Notes: a model not told the origin generated them from the letters alone. 64,000 nucleotides of DNA from Bacteroidota bacterium (GCA_027622375.1 JAQCAB010000003.1:89139-153138); one strand, 5' to 3'. Counted from the first letter of the stretch, positions 10,662 to 21,057 are shown. Made by a program: numbers and translations.

Positions 10662-12158
10662 TTATTTATCCAATTCCTCTTTTATTTTTCCTTTTTCAAT
10701 TGGAGTTGGATATGGTCCTCCAAAACATGCATAACAATAATTTTTAGTTTTACTTTTTGGAACCGATTCTAATAATTTTTCGATTGAAAGAAATTGCAAA
10801 GAGTCCACTCCAATTTCTTTTCTTATTTTCTCAACATCCTTATTACATTGGACAGCAATTAATTCTTTGCTACTCGGGAAATCCATTCCATAATGACAAG
10901 GTTGAACAATTGGCGGTGAAGTTATACGCATGTGGATTTCAGATGGAGATGCTTCTTTTAATAATTTTACAAGTTGTTTTGCTGTAGTGCCACGAACTAT
11001 TGAGTCATCAACAACAATGACTTTTTTATTTTTTAAAACTTGTTTAACAGTGTTGAATTTAGTTTTAACTTTCATTGCTCTATCATCTTCAGCTGGCTGG
11101 ATAAAAGTTCTTCCGACATAATGATTCCTAATTAAGCCAATTTCATATTGTGATGAACTTCCAAGTTTTTGACTTTCAGTTACAAATCCAAGTGTTGCTG
11201 TATTACTTGAATCAGGAACACTAATTATAACCGGTGCTGAATTATTATCTGATTTGACAAATGATTCTTGAGCTAATGCTTGACCAAGTTTACGACGAAC
11301 TTTATCAACTGATTCTCCATTTATATAACTATCGGGACGAGAAAAATAAATATATTCAAAAATACAATGATGAGTTGTTTGGGTTTTCTTTTTTAGCTTA
11401 TAACTTTTCATTTTTCCCGATGTTAAACTTTTTTTATCAATTACAATTAATTCACCAGGTTTTACATCTCTTACAAATTCTGCGTCAATGATATCAAACG
11501 CACAAGTTTCGGATGCGACAATAAACGATTTCCCTTTTTTTGCAATTGAAAGTGGTCTAAATCCAAAAACATCTCGCGCAATAATCAAAGATGTATCAGT
11601 TAAAATTAAAATTGAAAATGCGCCTTCAACTTTATTGACTGCATCAAGTATTTTATCAATTTGATTTTTCTTTTTACTCCGCGCAATTAAATGTAAAAAT
11701 AACTCGCTATCTGAAGTTGTTTGAAAAATCGTTCCACTATTTTGTAACTCAGTTCTTAGTTTATGAAAATTTGTTAAATTTCCGTTATGAGCAACAGCCA
11801 AATTTCCATTTGCATAATTAACAATGAATGGTTGAATATTTTGTCTATTTTTTGATGCACCAGAAGTTGAATATCGATTATGTCCGATGCTTGAATTCCC
11901 TTTTAATTGTTCTGATAAAATCTTTTGATCCTTAAAAACATCAGTAACTAATCCCATTCCTTTAATAATATTGAACACTTGTTTCTTCTTTTTTTTATCA
12001 AATTGAGATGAAACTATTCCGGCAGCTTCTTGACCACGATGTTGCAATGCATGTAAACCAAAATAAGTTAAAAGTGAAGCACTGGGATTTCCAAAAACTC
12101 CGAATACACCACAAGCACATCTTGGTTTATCGATTGGGAGTTTATTTTTTTTAATCAT
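10662..12158 (-). CDS. purF: Amidophosphoribosyltransferase
   Basis: CGVFGVFG after short propeptide, LQHRGQEAAGI, VIVVDDSIVRGTT, CYACFGGPYPTP (Fe-S type). Confidence 0.96.
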   Translation of the reverse strand: MIKKNKLPIDKPRCACGVFGVFGNPSASLLTYFGLHALQHRGQEAAGIVSSQFDKKKKKQVFNIIKGMGLVTDVFKDQKILSEQLKGNSSIGHNRYSTSGASKNRQNIQPFIVNYANGNLAVAHNGNLTNFHKLRTELQNSGTIFQTTSDSELFLHLIARSKKKNQIDKILDAVNKVEGAFSILILTDTSLIIARDVFGFRPLSIAKKGKSFIVASETCAFDIIDAEFVRDVKPGELIVIDKKSLTSGKMKSYKLKKKTQTTHHCIFEYIYFSRPDSYINGESVDKVRRKLGQALAQESFVKSDNNSAPVIISVPDSSNTATLGFVTESQKLGSSSQYEIGLIRNHYVGRTFIQPAEDDRAMKVKTKFNTVKQVLKNKKVIVVDDSIVRGTTAKQLVKLLKEASPSEIHMRITSPPIVQPCHYGMDFPSSKELIAVQCNKDVEKIRKEIGVDSLQFLSIEKLLESVPKSKTKNYCYACFGGPYPTPIEKGKIKEELDK

Positions 12159-12176
12159 AATGCAATATCCTAAAAT

Positions 12177-13772
12177 TTAAGTTGTAACTCCACTGAAGGA
12201 ATCTTTTTTCCAATTCAAATCATCAACATTCGGAAAATCTAAAATGTAATGCAAACCTCTTGATTCATTTCTGCTTAAAGCTGATGAGATTATTAAATTT
12301 GCAACAATTGCTAGATTACGAAGCTCAATTAACTCTTCTGTAACTTTTGTGCGTTTATAAAATTCTAATATTTCATTTAAAATTAAATTTATTCTATCTT
12401 TTGCACGTTCTAATCTAATTTTACTTCTAACAATTCCGACATAATCCATCATTAAGGTTTGAATTTCTTTTCTATTATGCGCAATTAAAATCCATTCTTG
12501 ATTATTAATTGTTCCTGAATCGTTCCATTCTTTTATTTCAGGCAGATTTGTTTTGTAATCACCAACTTCTTTAATTTTATTAAAAGCTCTATATGAAAAA
12601 ACTAAAGCTTCCAATAACGAATTACTTGCAAGTCGATTTGCACCATGCACACCAGTCATTGCAACTTCGCCAATTGCATATAAACCAATTATTGATGTTT
12701 CACCATTTTCAGTTGTATAAACTCCACCGCAACAATAATGTGCTGCCGGAACAACTGGTATCATTTCTTTTGTAATGTCAATTTTAAGTGACAAACATTT
12801 ATCATAAATATTTGGGAATGTATTTTTGAGTAATTGTTTATCAATATGTGTTGCATCAAGATATACATATTGCTCACCTGATTGTTTTAATTCTGAGTCA
12901 ATTGCTCTTGCAACAATATCACGTGATGCAAGTGAACCTCGTATATCATATTTTGAAATAAAATCTTCACCATTTTTATTTTTAAGAATTGCACCTGCGC
13001 CTCTCAAGGCTTCTGAAATTAAAAATGATGGCGATCCTGAATTAAATAAACTTGTTGGATGAAATTGAATAAACTCCATATTTGATATTTTTGCACCAGC
13101 TCTGTACGACATTGCAATTCCATCACCAGTTGCAATAAGTGGATTTGTTGTATGCAAATAAACTTGTCCAACTCCGCCAGTTGCCAAAATTGTTACATTT
13201 GATTTAAAAATTTTTATTTTGTTTGCATTTACATCAAGTGCATAAACACCCCAACATCTTTTTTGAAAATTTGAATTTATAGTTTGATGCTCAGTTAAGA
13301 GATCAACACAAATATGATTTTCAAGAATTTTAATATTTTTGTTTTCAGATATTTTTTGTAAAAGTACTCGCTCAATTTCTTTTCCAGTTAAATCATTCGC
13401 GTGGACAATTCTATTATGCGAGTGTCCACCTTCTCTTCTAAGTTGAATTTCATCTCCTTCAAATGTAAATTCAGCACCAAAATTTAAAAGTTCCTTAACA
13501 CGAATTGGTCCTTCCTTTACAAGAATTTCAACTCTTTTTTCATTGCAAATTCCTGCTCCAGCAATTAATGTGTCATTTATATGAGATTCAAAAGAATCAT
13601 CATTTGAAAAAACTGATGCAATTCCACCTTGTGCGTAATTTGTGTTTGACTCCCTTTTTTCTTTCTTAGTGATTATTGTAACTGATCCAAGTTTTGCAGC
13701 ATTTAAAGCAAAAGTTAATCCTGCAATTCCACTTCCGATAACAAGAAAGTTTGAAGTTTCAGAATTGCTCAT
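12177..13772 (-). CDS. nadB: L-aspartate oxidase
   Basis: GSGIAGLTFALNAA, NYAQGGIASV, EFIQFHPTSL, GVHGANRLASNSLLEALVF. Confidence 0.95.
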   Translation of the reverse strand: MSNSETSNFLVIGSGIAGLTFALNAAKLGSVTIITKKEKRESNTNYAQGGIASVFSNDDSFESHINDTLIAGAGICNEKRVEILVKEGPIRVKELLNFGAEFTFEGDEIQLRREGGHSHNRIVHANDLTGKEIERVLLQKISENKNIKILENHICVDLLTEHQTINSNFQKRCWGVYALDVNANKIKIFKSNVTILATGGVGQVYLHTTNPLIATGDGIAMSYRAGAKISNMEFIQFHPTSLFNSGSPSFLISEALRGAGAILKNKNGEDFISKYDIRGSLASRDIVARAIDSELKQSGEQYVYLDATHIDKQLLKNTFPNIYDKCLSLKIDITKEMIPVVPAAHYCCGGVYTTENGETSIIGLYAIGEVAMTGVHGANRLASNSLLEALVFSYRAFNKIKEVGDYKTNLPEIKEWNDSGTINNQEWILIAHNRKEIQTLMMDYVGIVRSKIRLERAKDRINLILNEILEFYKRTKVTEELIELRNLAIVANLIISSALSRNESRGLHYILDFPNVDDLNWKKDSFSGVTT

Positions 13773-13773
13773 T

Positions 13774-14373
13774 TTAGTTTTTTGCTATTTTCTTAAATAA
13801 TTCAAAATAAAATTTAGAAATATTTTTTAGATCTTTTAAGCTTTTATTATTTATAATTATAAAATCTGATATTTGTTCGTACTCAGAATCTTTTGGTTGA
13901 TTTTTTGAACGATTTATTAATTCCTCTTTTGAAAATTGATTTTTCAATTTTCTTTCAAATCTAATATTCTTATCAAGCATGATAGAAATTATAAAATCAC
14001 AATATTTAATTAATTGCGTCTTGGGAAGAATTGCACTTTCAATTAATACTAATTTATTTGTTAATGATAATGATTTTATTTTTTTTCGAACTTGGTGAAT
14101 TACTGCTGAGTGTACAATTTCATTTAGCTTTTTTAGTTTTAATTTATTTTTAAAAACTATATCAGCTAAATAATTTTTGTTAATTTTATTTTCAGGAGTT
14201 AAAACTGAGGCTCCAAAATATCTTATTATTTGAAATCTAACATTATAATTATTTGCTAAAACAAAATGGCCAACTTCATCTGCAATAATTACAGGAATAC
14301 CAAGTTTGCTAAAATAGTTGCAAAACGTTGTTTTGCCACTACCAATTCCACCTGTAACACCAATTATAATCAC
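13774..14373 (-). CDS. coaE: Dephospho-CoA kinase
   Basis: IIIGVTGGIGSGKTTFCNYF, IADEVGH. Confidence 0.92.
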   Translation of the reverse strand: MIIIGVTGGIGSGKTTFCNYFSKLGIPVIIADEVGHFVLANNYNVRFQIIRYFGASVLTPENKINKNYLADIVFKNKLKLKKLNEIVHSAVIHQVRKKIKSLSLTNKLVLIESAILPKTQLIKYCDFIISIMLDKNIRFERKLKNQFSKEELINRSKNQPKDSEYEQISDFIIINNKSLKDLKNISKFYFELFKKIAKN

Positions 14374-14376
14374 AGT

Positions 14377-15933
14377 TTATTTTGCAATTGCGATTGATCT
14401 TTTTTCTCTAATTACTACAACTTTAATTTGTCCGGGATATTCTAATTCTTGTTGAATTTTTTTTGCAATGTCTAAAGCCATTTGTTCAGCCATCATATCA
14501 TCAACAATATCATGTTCAACAATAACTCTAATTTCGCGACCAGCTTGAATTGCGTAAGTTTTTTGAACACCTTTAAATGACGATGCGAGAGTTTCAAGTT
14601 TTTCTAATCGCTTTGCATATCCTTCAACTGATTCTCTTCTTGCGCCAGGTCGTGATCCACTTATAGAATCCGCAGATTGAACTAAAGAAGAAATTGGATG
14701 CTCCATAGGAATATCATCATGATGTGCACCAATTCCATTTAAAACAATTAAATGTTCACCATATTTTTTTGCAAAATCCATTCCTATTATTGCATGCGGA
14801 CCTTCAATACTTTTATCAATTGTTTTTCCGATATCGTGTAATAATCCCGCCCGTTTTGCAAGAGTTATATCAAGTCCAAGTTCTGCCGCCATAATTCCAC
14901 AAAGATGTGATACTTCAATACTATGCTGTAGTAAATTTTGACCGTAACTTGTTCTAAACTTCATTTTGCCAATATGACGGAAAATTTCTTTATGTGCTCC
15001 GCCCAATCCAACTTCAACAAAAGTATTTTCACCAACACGAAGTGCTTCTTCCAATAATTCTTTTTCAACTTTCGAAACTACTTCTTCAATTCTTGCTGGA
15101 TGAATTCTACCATCAGAAATTAATCTTTCAAGTGAAACTCTAGCGACTTCTCTTCTAAAAGCATCAAATCCAGATAATATTACAGCTTCAGGTGTATCGT
15201 CAACAATAACATCAACTCCAGTTGCAGCTTCAAGCGCGCGAATATTTCTTCCTTCCTTCCCAATAATTCGCCCCTTCATTTCATCACTTTCTAAATGAAG
15301 AACGCTTACAGTAGTTTCAACTGCATGATCAGTTGCAGTGCGTTGAATTGCCTGAACAATAATTTTTTGAGCTTCACGTTTTGCTTCTTCTTTTAAGTTA
15401 TCCCGAATTTCTTTTAAACTTAGAGCTGCGTCAGTTTTTGCTTCCTCAATTAAATTTTGAATTAAAAGTTTTTTTGCCTCTTCCCGAGACATTCCACTTG
15501 CTCTTTCGAGTCGTGTATTTTCTTCCGCTATTAAATTATCAAGTTCTTCAGTTTTTATTTGAGCAGTTTTTTTCTTTTCCTCTAAATCTGTTTGATTAGT
15601 TTGAAGTTCACGCTCTTTTTTATTTAATAACTCAGCACGCCGTTCTAAATTTTCTTCTCGCCCATTTAATTGTTTTTCGTAAGCTAAATGTTTTTGTTTT
15701 TTTTGATTTGCATCAATATCATACTCATGCTTTTTTTTATGCCATTCTTGTTTTACTTCATTTGATTTTTGTTGTTTTATATTTTGAGCTTCTTTTTCTG
15801 CTTCAGATATTATTTTTTTTGCTCTTTCCTCAAGTCTTCCAACTTTTGAAACATTAATTCTCGATTGAAAACTCCAACCCAAAAAAACACCTATAATTAA
15901 ACTTATAATTATCAAAACCACATTTGCATCCAT
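14377..15933 (-). CDS. rny: Ribonuclease Y
   Basis: N-terminal TM, long coiled coil, KH motif GRIIGKEGRNIRALE and HD domain LLHDIGKT. Start placed at ATG 15933 (MDANVV) after GGAGGA, not the GTG at 15960. Confidence 0.95.
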   Translation of the reverse strand: MDANVVLIIISLIIGVFLGWSFQSRINVSKVGRLEERAKKIISEAEKEAQNIKQQKSNEVKQEWHKKKHEYDIDANQKKQKHLAYEKQLNGREENLERRAELLNKKERELQTNQTDLEEKKKTAQIKTEELDNLIAEENTRLERASGMSREEAKKLLIQNLIEEAKTDAALSLKEIRDNLKEEAKREAQKIIVQAIQRTATDHAVETTVSVLHLESDEMKGRIIGKEGRNIRALEAATGVDVIVDDTPEAVILSGFDAFRREVARVSLERLISDGRIHPARIEEVVSKVEKELLEEALRVGENTFVEVGLGGAHKEIFRHIGKMKFRTSYGQNLLQHSIEVSHLCGIMAAELGLDITLAKRAGLLHDIGKTIDKSIEGPHAIIGMDFAKKYGEHLIVLNGIGAHHDDIPMEHPISSLVQSADSISGSRPGARRESVEGYAKRLEKLETLASSFKGVQKTYAIQAGREIRVIVEHDIVDDMMAEQMALDIAKKIQQELEYPGQIKVVVIREKRSIAIAK

Positions 15934-15945
15934 AAATCCTCCATT

Positions 15946-16172
15946 AAAAAAAATCCGCACAAATCAACATTCGTCTAGTGACATGAAAGAACCCTTTCAA
16001 TTTCACTTTTGGTGTGTTCCGAATCGTTTCTTACTTCCACAGATTGTGCAAAATGCACAATACTAGAATTAACTAGTCGAGGCCTGTAATATGACGTTAA
16101 CGAGTAACACTCCGAATTTATTACTTATTCGGTTCTTTATGTAATAAAGACGATGGCTGACAGCGCGGATTA
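15946..16172 (-). ncRNA. ssrS: Structured RNA between zapA and rny, candidate 6S RNA
   Basis: Nested helices AAUCCGC/GCGGAUU (16165-16171 with 15952-15958), UCGUCU/AGACGA (16148-16153 with 15971-15976), AAAGAACC/GGUUCUUU (16131-16138 with 15986-15993), internal hairpin UUGUGCA-UUU-UGCACAA, then a U8 tract; no plausible ORF. Confidence 0.68.
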
Positions 16173-16177
16173 TATAC

Positions 16178-16522
16178 TTATTTATTTTCATCTGGATCTA
16201 AATTTTCATCACTCGTTTCATCTTTTGCCGGTTGAATTGGCAAATATGAATCCATATAGTTTGTCATTTTAATTAATTCATCTTCCAGAAGCGTTTTAAT
16301 ATTTTTAGCAGTTTCTCTTTCTTTGAACAAATCTTCAGTAATGTTTAATGCCGATAAAACAGAAACAGTCAACGGCGGTTGATCTGGGATTTGTTTATGC
16401 ACTACATCAATCATAGAATCTACGTAATGTGCAATACTTCTCGTAAATTCTTCGCTGTCACCTCGTAATGGGTATTCTAACCCAAAAATTTTAACTCTTA
16501 TACTTTTTCGTTTCTCAGTCAT
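16178..16522 (-). CDS. zapA: Cell division protein ZapA
   Basis: SIRVKIFGLEYPLRGDSEEFTRSIAHYVDSMIDVV...SVLSALNITEDLF. Confidence 0.9.
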   Translation of the reverse strand: MTEKRKSIRVKIFGLEYPLRGDSEEFTRSIAHYVDSMIDVVHKQIPDQPPLTVSVLSALNITEDLFKERETAKNIKTLLEDELIKMTNYMDSYLPIQPAKDETSDENLDPDENK

Positions 16523-16523
16523 T

Positions 16524-16928
16524 TTACGAAATATAATTATTTAATTTATCTAAAACGTCTTCAATCTCTGCTTTAAATTTAACTCTTTCATTTTGCGAAA
16601 AAAATACACCACTAGAAATTTTTTCGTTTGCTTCGATTAATTGATCTCTTAATTTTTTAATTTCAGTACTTTTTAAGAATAAAGAATTATTTACATCACT
16701 TAAATTAGTTTCACATTGCTGTAAATTATTATTTATTGTAGAATTTTCTTGTTGCAATGCAGTTAAAGAATTATTTACATCATGTAAATTAGTTTCACAT
16801 TGCTGTAAATTATTATTTATTGTAGAATTTTCTTGTTGCAATGCAGTTATTGTTGCACCTGCAATTGTAATCTTTTCCCAAAGATTTTCTAAAAGTACTT
16901 TTACATTTTCTTCAGATTCACTCGGCAT
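16524..16928 (-). CDS. Small coiled-coil protein (ZapB-like) with internal duplication
   Basis: 134 aa heptad-rich; 28-aa repeat TALQQENSTINNNLQQCETNL[H/S]DVNNSL twice in tandem; between pheT and zapA. Confidence 0.7.
   Translation of the reverse strand: MPSESEENVKVLLENLWEKITIAGATITALQQENSTINNNLQQCETNLHDVNNSLTALQQENSTINNNLQQCETNLSDVNNSLFLKSTEIKKLRDQLIEANEKISSGVFFSQNERVKFKAEIEDVLDKLNNYIS
16681..16848 (-). repeat. Tandem duplication, 2 x 84 bp, in frame
   Basis: 16681-16764 and 16765-16848 differ at only 2 adjacent bases (82/84 identical). Confidence 0.97.
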
Positions 16929-16932
16929 AATT

Positions 16933-19371
16933 TTAATTTGTTTTTCGTCTTACAGTTATATCGTTGTTCGATTCTAATTTATTAATAATTTTATTTACAT
17001 TTAAATCAACTTCTTGCTCAGTTAAAGTTCGTTCAAGAGATTGATAAAATAAACTTATTCCAATGCTCTTAACGCCTTTTCCAAACTCGTTACTTGAATA
17101 TAAATCAAAAATTTCGTGATGTTCAAGTAATTCGTTAGAATATTTATTAATTATTTCTTTTATATAATTGTAATTTAAGTTGTTAGGTATCAAAATTGCC
17201 AAATCTCGTTTAATTCCAGGAAAGCGTGGGATTGGCGTATATTTTTTTATATACTTTTCAGTGAGTTTTAAGAATTTTTCTAAATCAATTTCAGCATAAA
17301 ACACATCATCGATAAGTCCAAAATCGTTTAATATATTTTTTGAAATCACTCCAATTTTTCCAAAACAAACATTTCCTAAATTAATAGTAAAAATAACAGA
17401 ATTAACTTCACTTTTATTAGATTCCAAATAATTTACTTTTTCACCTAAATATTTAGGTGAAATTTGATCAACAATTCCTTTTATATCGAATAAATCAAAA
17501 TTTCTTTCAGATTGATACCAGGTTTTATTTTGACAATTCCCTGTAAACGCAATTAAAAGTTGTTGACTTTCTTTATAATCCAAAATATTATTACCAGTTT
17601 TGTATGATTCGCTTTTTTCATAAACAGTTCCAATTTCAAATAACTGCAAATCATTAGTTCCCTTATTTTTATTTAAACTAATAATCTCAAGCATTGTGGG
17701 AATCAAATTTGATTTTAATATTTCTAAATCTGTTGAAATCGGATTATCAACTTTAACAAAATTACTTCCGAATTTTTTAGCAACTTTTTGTTTTATAAAA
17801 CTATTTGTACAAATCTCATTTAATCCGATTGAAGTGAAATAATTTTTTAATCCATTTATAACTTCTTCATCTTTATTTTGAAAATTAGAAAAATGATAAT
17901 GAACTTCGTTTGATGATGGGATAAAATCATATCCATGTATTCTTGATATTTCTTCAATTAAATCTACATCTTGCTCAATATCATTTCGATGCGATGGAAT
18001 ACTGCATTCAATTTTATCTTTTGTAAATGAAAGAACTTTTAATTCAAGTGAGTTTAAATATTTTTTTACTTTCACTTTTGGAATTTCAAATCCCAAATAT
18101 GAATTTAACTTTTCAAATGTAAGTGTAATTGATTTGTTAGAATTTTTTGATTTTCCACTTGCATAAATTTCAGAAACAATTTTACCATTTGATGTAAGTG
18201 CAATTAACTGGCTTGCTCTGTTTAATGCCCAAATAATTTTTGAATTATCAATTCCCCTTTCAAATCTTGTTGCGGCATCAGTTTGTATTCCGAGATATTT
18301 TGAACTTTTGCGAATTGAAGTAGAATTAAAAATTGCCGCTTCCAATAAAATATTTTTAGTTGATCTTGAAATCTCTGAATATGATCCTCCCATAATTCCA
18401 CCAATTGCAACCGATTGATTTGAATCGCAAATCATAATTGTTCCATCATTTAAATTATGCGTTTTATCATCAAGCGTTTTAAACTTTTCACCCTTTTTGG
18501 AATCTTTAACAATTATTTTTGAACCAGAAATTTTATCTAAATCAAAAGCATGTAGTGGTTGGCCAATTTCATGCATCACATAATTTGTTACATCAACAAT
18601 ATTATTAATTGATCTAATTCCAATTGATGACAATCTAGTTTTTAACCAATCTGGCGATTCCTGAATCTTTACATCTGAAATAATTCTTGCCAAGTAAAGA
18701 GGACAATTATTGGAATTAATTTCAATTTTAAATTTAATTTTTTCTTTCGAAATATTTTCATTAATTAAAATAATAGGGAGAGTTAATTTTTTATTTAATT
18801 TTGCTGCAAGCTCACGAGCAATACCAAAATGATTTAAACAATCTCCTCTATTTGGCGTTAATGCTATATCAAAAATTATATCATTGTAATTTAAAAAATC
18901 AGAAAAATTTTGGCCAATAGTTGTTGAATCTTGCAATACATAAATCGAATCTTTATCATCCGATAAATCAAGTTCAAATTTTGAACAAATCATTCCATTT
19001 GATTCAACTCCACGGATTGTTGCTTTTGTTAATGTAAATGGTTTCTCAAGTGGATCATGTTGATTGCGAGGAATAGTTGCACCAACAAGCGCTACAACAA
19101 CTTTTTGTGAAGCTGAAACTTTTGTGTCGCCACAAATTATTTTAAGTTTTCCAATTTTACTTCCAACATCAACTGTACAAAGTTTTAATTTATTTGCATT
19201 TGGATGATCTTCAACAGATAAAACTTTTGCTGAAAAAATATTTTTATATTTTTCAGATTGATACTCAATATTTTCAACTTCCAAACCAAGTGAATTTAAA
19301 GTAGCAGCAATTATTTTAGGCTCTTCAGCAATTTTAATAAAATCTTTAAGCCAATTAATTGAGATCTTCAT
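16933..19371 (-). CDS. pheT: Phenylalanyl-tRNA synthetase beta subunit
   Basis: MKISINWLKDFI, VMHEIGQPLHAFD, IPSHRNDIEQDVDLIEEISRIHGYD. Confidence 0.97.
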   Translation of the reverse strand: MKISINWLKDFIKIAEEPKIIAATLNSLGLEVENIEYQSEKYKNIFSAKVLSVEDHPNANKLKLCTVDVGSKIGKLKIICGDTKVSASQKVVVALVGATIPRNQHDPLEKPFTLTKATIRGVESNGMICSKFELDLSDDKDSIYVLQDSTTIGQNFSDFLNYNDIIFDIALTPNRGDCLNHFGIARELAAKLNKKLTLPIILINENISKEKIKFKIEINSNNCPLYLARIISDVKIQESPDWLKTRLSSIGIRSINNIVDVTNYVMHEIGQPLHAFDLDKISGSKIIVKDSKKGEKFKTLDDKTHNLNDGTIMICDSNQSVAIGGIMGGSYSEISRSTKNILLEAAIFNSTSIRKSSKYLGIQTDAATRFERGIDNSKIIWALNRASQLIALTSNGKIVSEIYASGKSKNSNKSITLTFEKLNSYLGFEIPKVKVKKYLNSLELKVLSFTKDKIECSIPSHRNDIEQDVDLIEEISRIHGYDFIPSSNEVHYHFSNFQNKDEEVINGLKNYFTSIGLNEICTNSFIKQKVAKKFGSNFVKVDNPISTDLEILKSNLIPTMLEIISLNKNKGTNDLQLFEIGTVYEKSESYKTGNNILDYKESQQLLIAFTGNCQNKTWYQSERNFDLFDIKGIVDQISPKYLGEKVNYLESNKSEVNSVIFTINLGNVCFGKIGVISKNILNDFGLIDDVFYAEIDLEKFLKLTEKYIKKYTPIPRFPGIKRDLAILIPNNLNYNYIKEIINKYSNELLEHHEIFDLYSSNEFGKGVKSIGISLFYQSLERTLTEQEVDLNVNKIINKLESNNDITVRRKTN

Positions 19372-19374
19372 TTT

Positions 19375-20400
19375 TTATGCAAGCTGTTTTAACATTCTGA
19401 TATCATTTTCGTACAACATTCTGATATCATCAATTCCCATTCTTAAAATTGTAATTCTTTCAATCCCCATTCCAAATGCAAAACCATTCCATTCATTTTT
19501 ATTCAATCCAACATTTTTATAAACATTTGGATGTATCATTCCTGCACCTAAAATTTCGAGCCAACCTGATTGTTTACAAATTCTGCATCCTTTCGATTTA
19601 CATAAAAAACAACTTATATCCATTTCGAGAGAAGGTTCTGTAAATGGAAAATAACTTGGCCTAATTTTAAATTTTATTGAATTGCCATAAAACTGTTTTG
19701 CAAAATTTATAAGAGTCCCTTTTAAATCTGCCATTGAGACTTTTTTATCAATGTATACTCCATCAACCTGATGAAATAAACAATAACTTCTTGCGCTAAT
19801 TGCTTCATTTCGGAAAACTCTGCCAGGCATAATAATTCTAATCGGAGGTTTTCCAGTTTCCATTGCACGAATTTGTACCGAAGTAGTATGCGTACGCAAT
19901 AAAATATTTTGATTTATAAAAAAAGTATCTTGCAAATCTCTTGCTGGATGATCTGGTGGAAAATTTAATGCAGAAAAATTATGAAAGTCATCTTCAATTT
20001 CTGGGCCATACTCTGAACTGAATCCCATCCTATTAAAAATATTTTTAATTTCCATCATAGTTTGAGTAATTGGATGTAAACTTCCCTTTGACGAAATTCT
20101 CCCCGGTAATGAATAGTCAAATAATTTTTCTTCTTGTTTAGAAGAATCATTTAATTCAAGAAGTTTAGAATCAAATTGTGAAGTGACTTCGGTTTTGAGT
20201 TCATTCAAAAACTTGCCAGCTAATTTTTTATCATTAACTGACAAAATTTTTAATTTTTCAAAAAGTAATGCAATCTCACCTTTGCGTGATAAATATTTAT
20301 TTTTAAAAAAATCAATTTTTTCTGAAGTAATGTTTTGCAAATCAGTAATTGCACTACTTCTTGTCTTTTCAATCTCAATTTGTAAAGATTGTAAAGACAT
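19375..20400 (-). CDS. pheS: Phenylalanyl-tRNA synthetase alpha subunit
   Basis: HPITQTMMEI, LRTHTTSVQIR, GRVFRNEAI, FHQVDG, GFAFGMGIERITILRMGIDDIRMLYENDIRML. Confidence 0.97.
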   Translation of the reverse strand: MSLQSLQIEIEKTRSSAITDLQNITSEKIDFFKNKYLSRKGEIALLFEKLKILSVNDKKLAGKFLNELKTEVTSQFDSKLLELNDSSKQEEKLFDYSLPGRISSKGSLHPITQTMMEIKNIFNRMGFSSEYGPEIEDDFHNFSALNFPPDHPARDLQDTFFINQNILLRTHTTSVQIRAMETGKPPIRIIMPGRVFRNEAISARSYCLFHQVDGVYIDKKVSMADLKGTLINFAKQFYGNSIKFKIRPSYFPFTEPSLEMDISCFLCKSKGCRICKQSGWLEILGAGMIHPNVYKNVGLNKNEWNGFAFGMGIERITILRMGIDDIRMLYENDIRMLKQLA

Positions 20401-20457
20401 ATTAATCCTTTAAAAATAAATAACTAAGCGCTACCACATGAGTAGTGTCAGTCATAT

Positions 20458-20802
20458 TTATTTTACAAAATCGAGTATTGCGTTAAATGCTTCTGGTTGC
20501 TCTGCGGCTAATTGTGCAAGTACTTTACGATTTATAATTACACCTTTTTTCTTGAGTGCATTTATAAATTCAGAATATGTCATTCCCTTTTCACGAACAG
20601 CAGCATTAATTCGTGTAATCCAAAGTTGACGGAATTCTGATTTTTTTGCTTTTCTATCTCGATAAGCATATTGCATTGCTTTATCGACGTGATGTTTAGC
20701 AATAGTGTGTACTTTGCTTCTGGCTCCCCAATAACCTTTCGCAGCTTTTAAAACTTTTTTGCGACGGCGATGGGAGGCAACCTTATTTTGTGATCTTGGC
20801 AT
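20458..20802 (-). CDS. rplT: 50S ribosomal protein L20
   Basis: [43 protein letters not shown]. Confidence 0.97.
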   Translation of the reverse strand: MPRSQNKVASHRRRKKVLKAAKGYWGARSKVHTIAKHHVDKAMQYAYRDRKAKKSEFRQLWITRINAAVREKGMTYSEFINALKKKGVIINRKVLAQLAAEQPEAFNAILDFVK

Positions 20803-20846
20803 AGTTGCTCTTTATATTTTAGTGATTAGTTTAGTTAATTATTTTT

Positions 20847-21035
20847 TTATAACATTTCTCGAATTCGTTTTTCATGTGCAGGAGCTAAAATTCCTGGTTT
20901 ACGCAAACGACGTTTTCTTTTCGAACTTTTACTTGTTAAAATGTGGCGGCGATTCATTTTACGTCGTTTAACTTTTCTTGTTGCTGTTAACGAAAATCTT
21001 TTTCTCGCGCCTCTATTTGTTTTTAATTTTGGCAT
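20847..21035 (-). CDS. rpmI: 50S ribosomal protein L35
   Basis: [46 protein letters not shown]. Confidence 0.93.
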   Translation of the reverse strand: MPKLKTNRGARKRFSLTATRKVKRRKMNRRHILTSKSSKRKRRLRKPGILAPAHEKRIREML

Positions 21036-21057
21036 TATTGTACCTTTGTTTTTTCTA

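Noticed and set aside
19391-19430. Perfect 16-bp direct repeat AACATTCTGATATCAT in the pheS 3' end
   Set aside because: Encodes the conserved PheS tail DIRMLYENDIRML; explained by protein sequence constraint, not a mobile or regulatory repeat.
20401-20457. Possible hairpin CTACcacatgaGTAG between rplT and pheS
   Set aside because: Only 4 bp of stem and no U tract; too weak to call.
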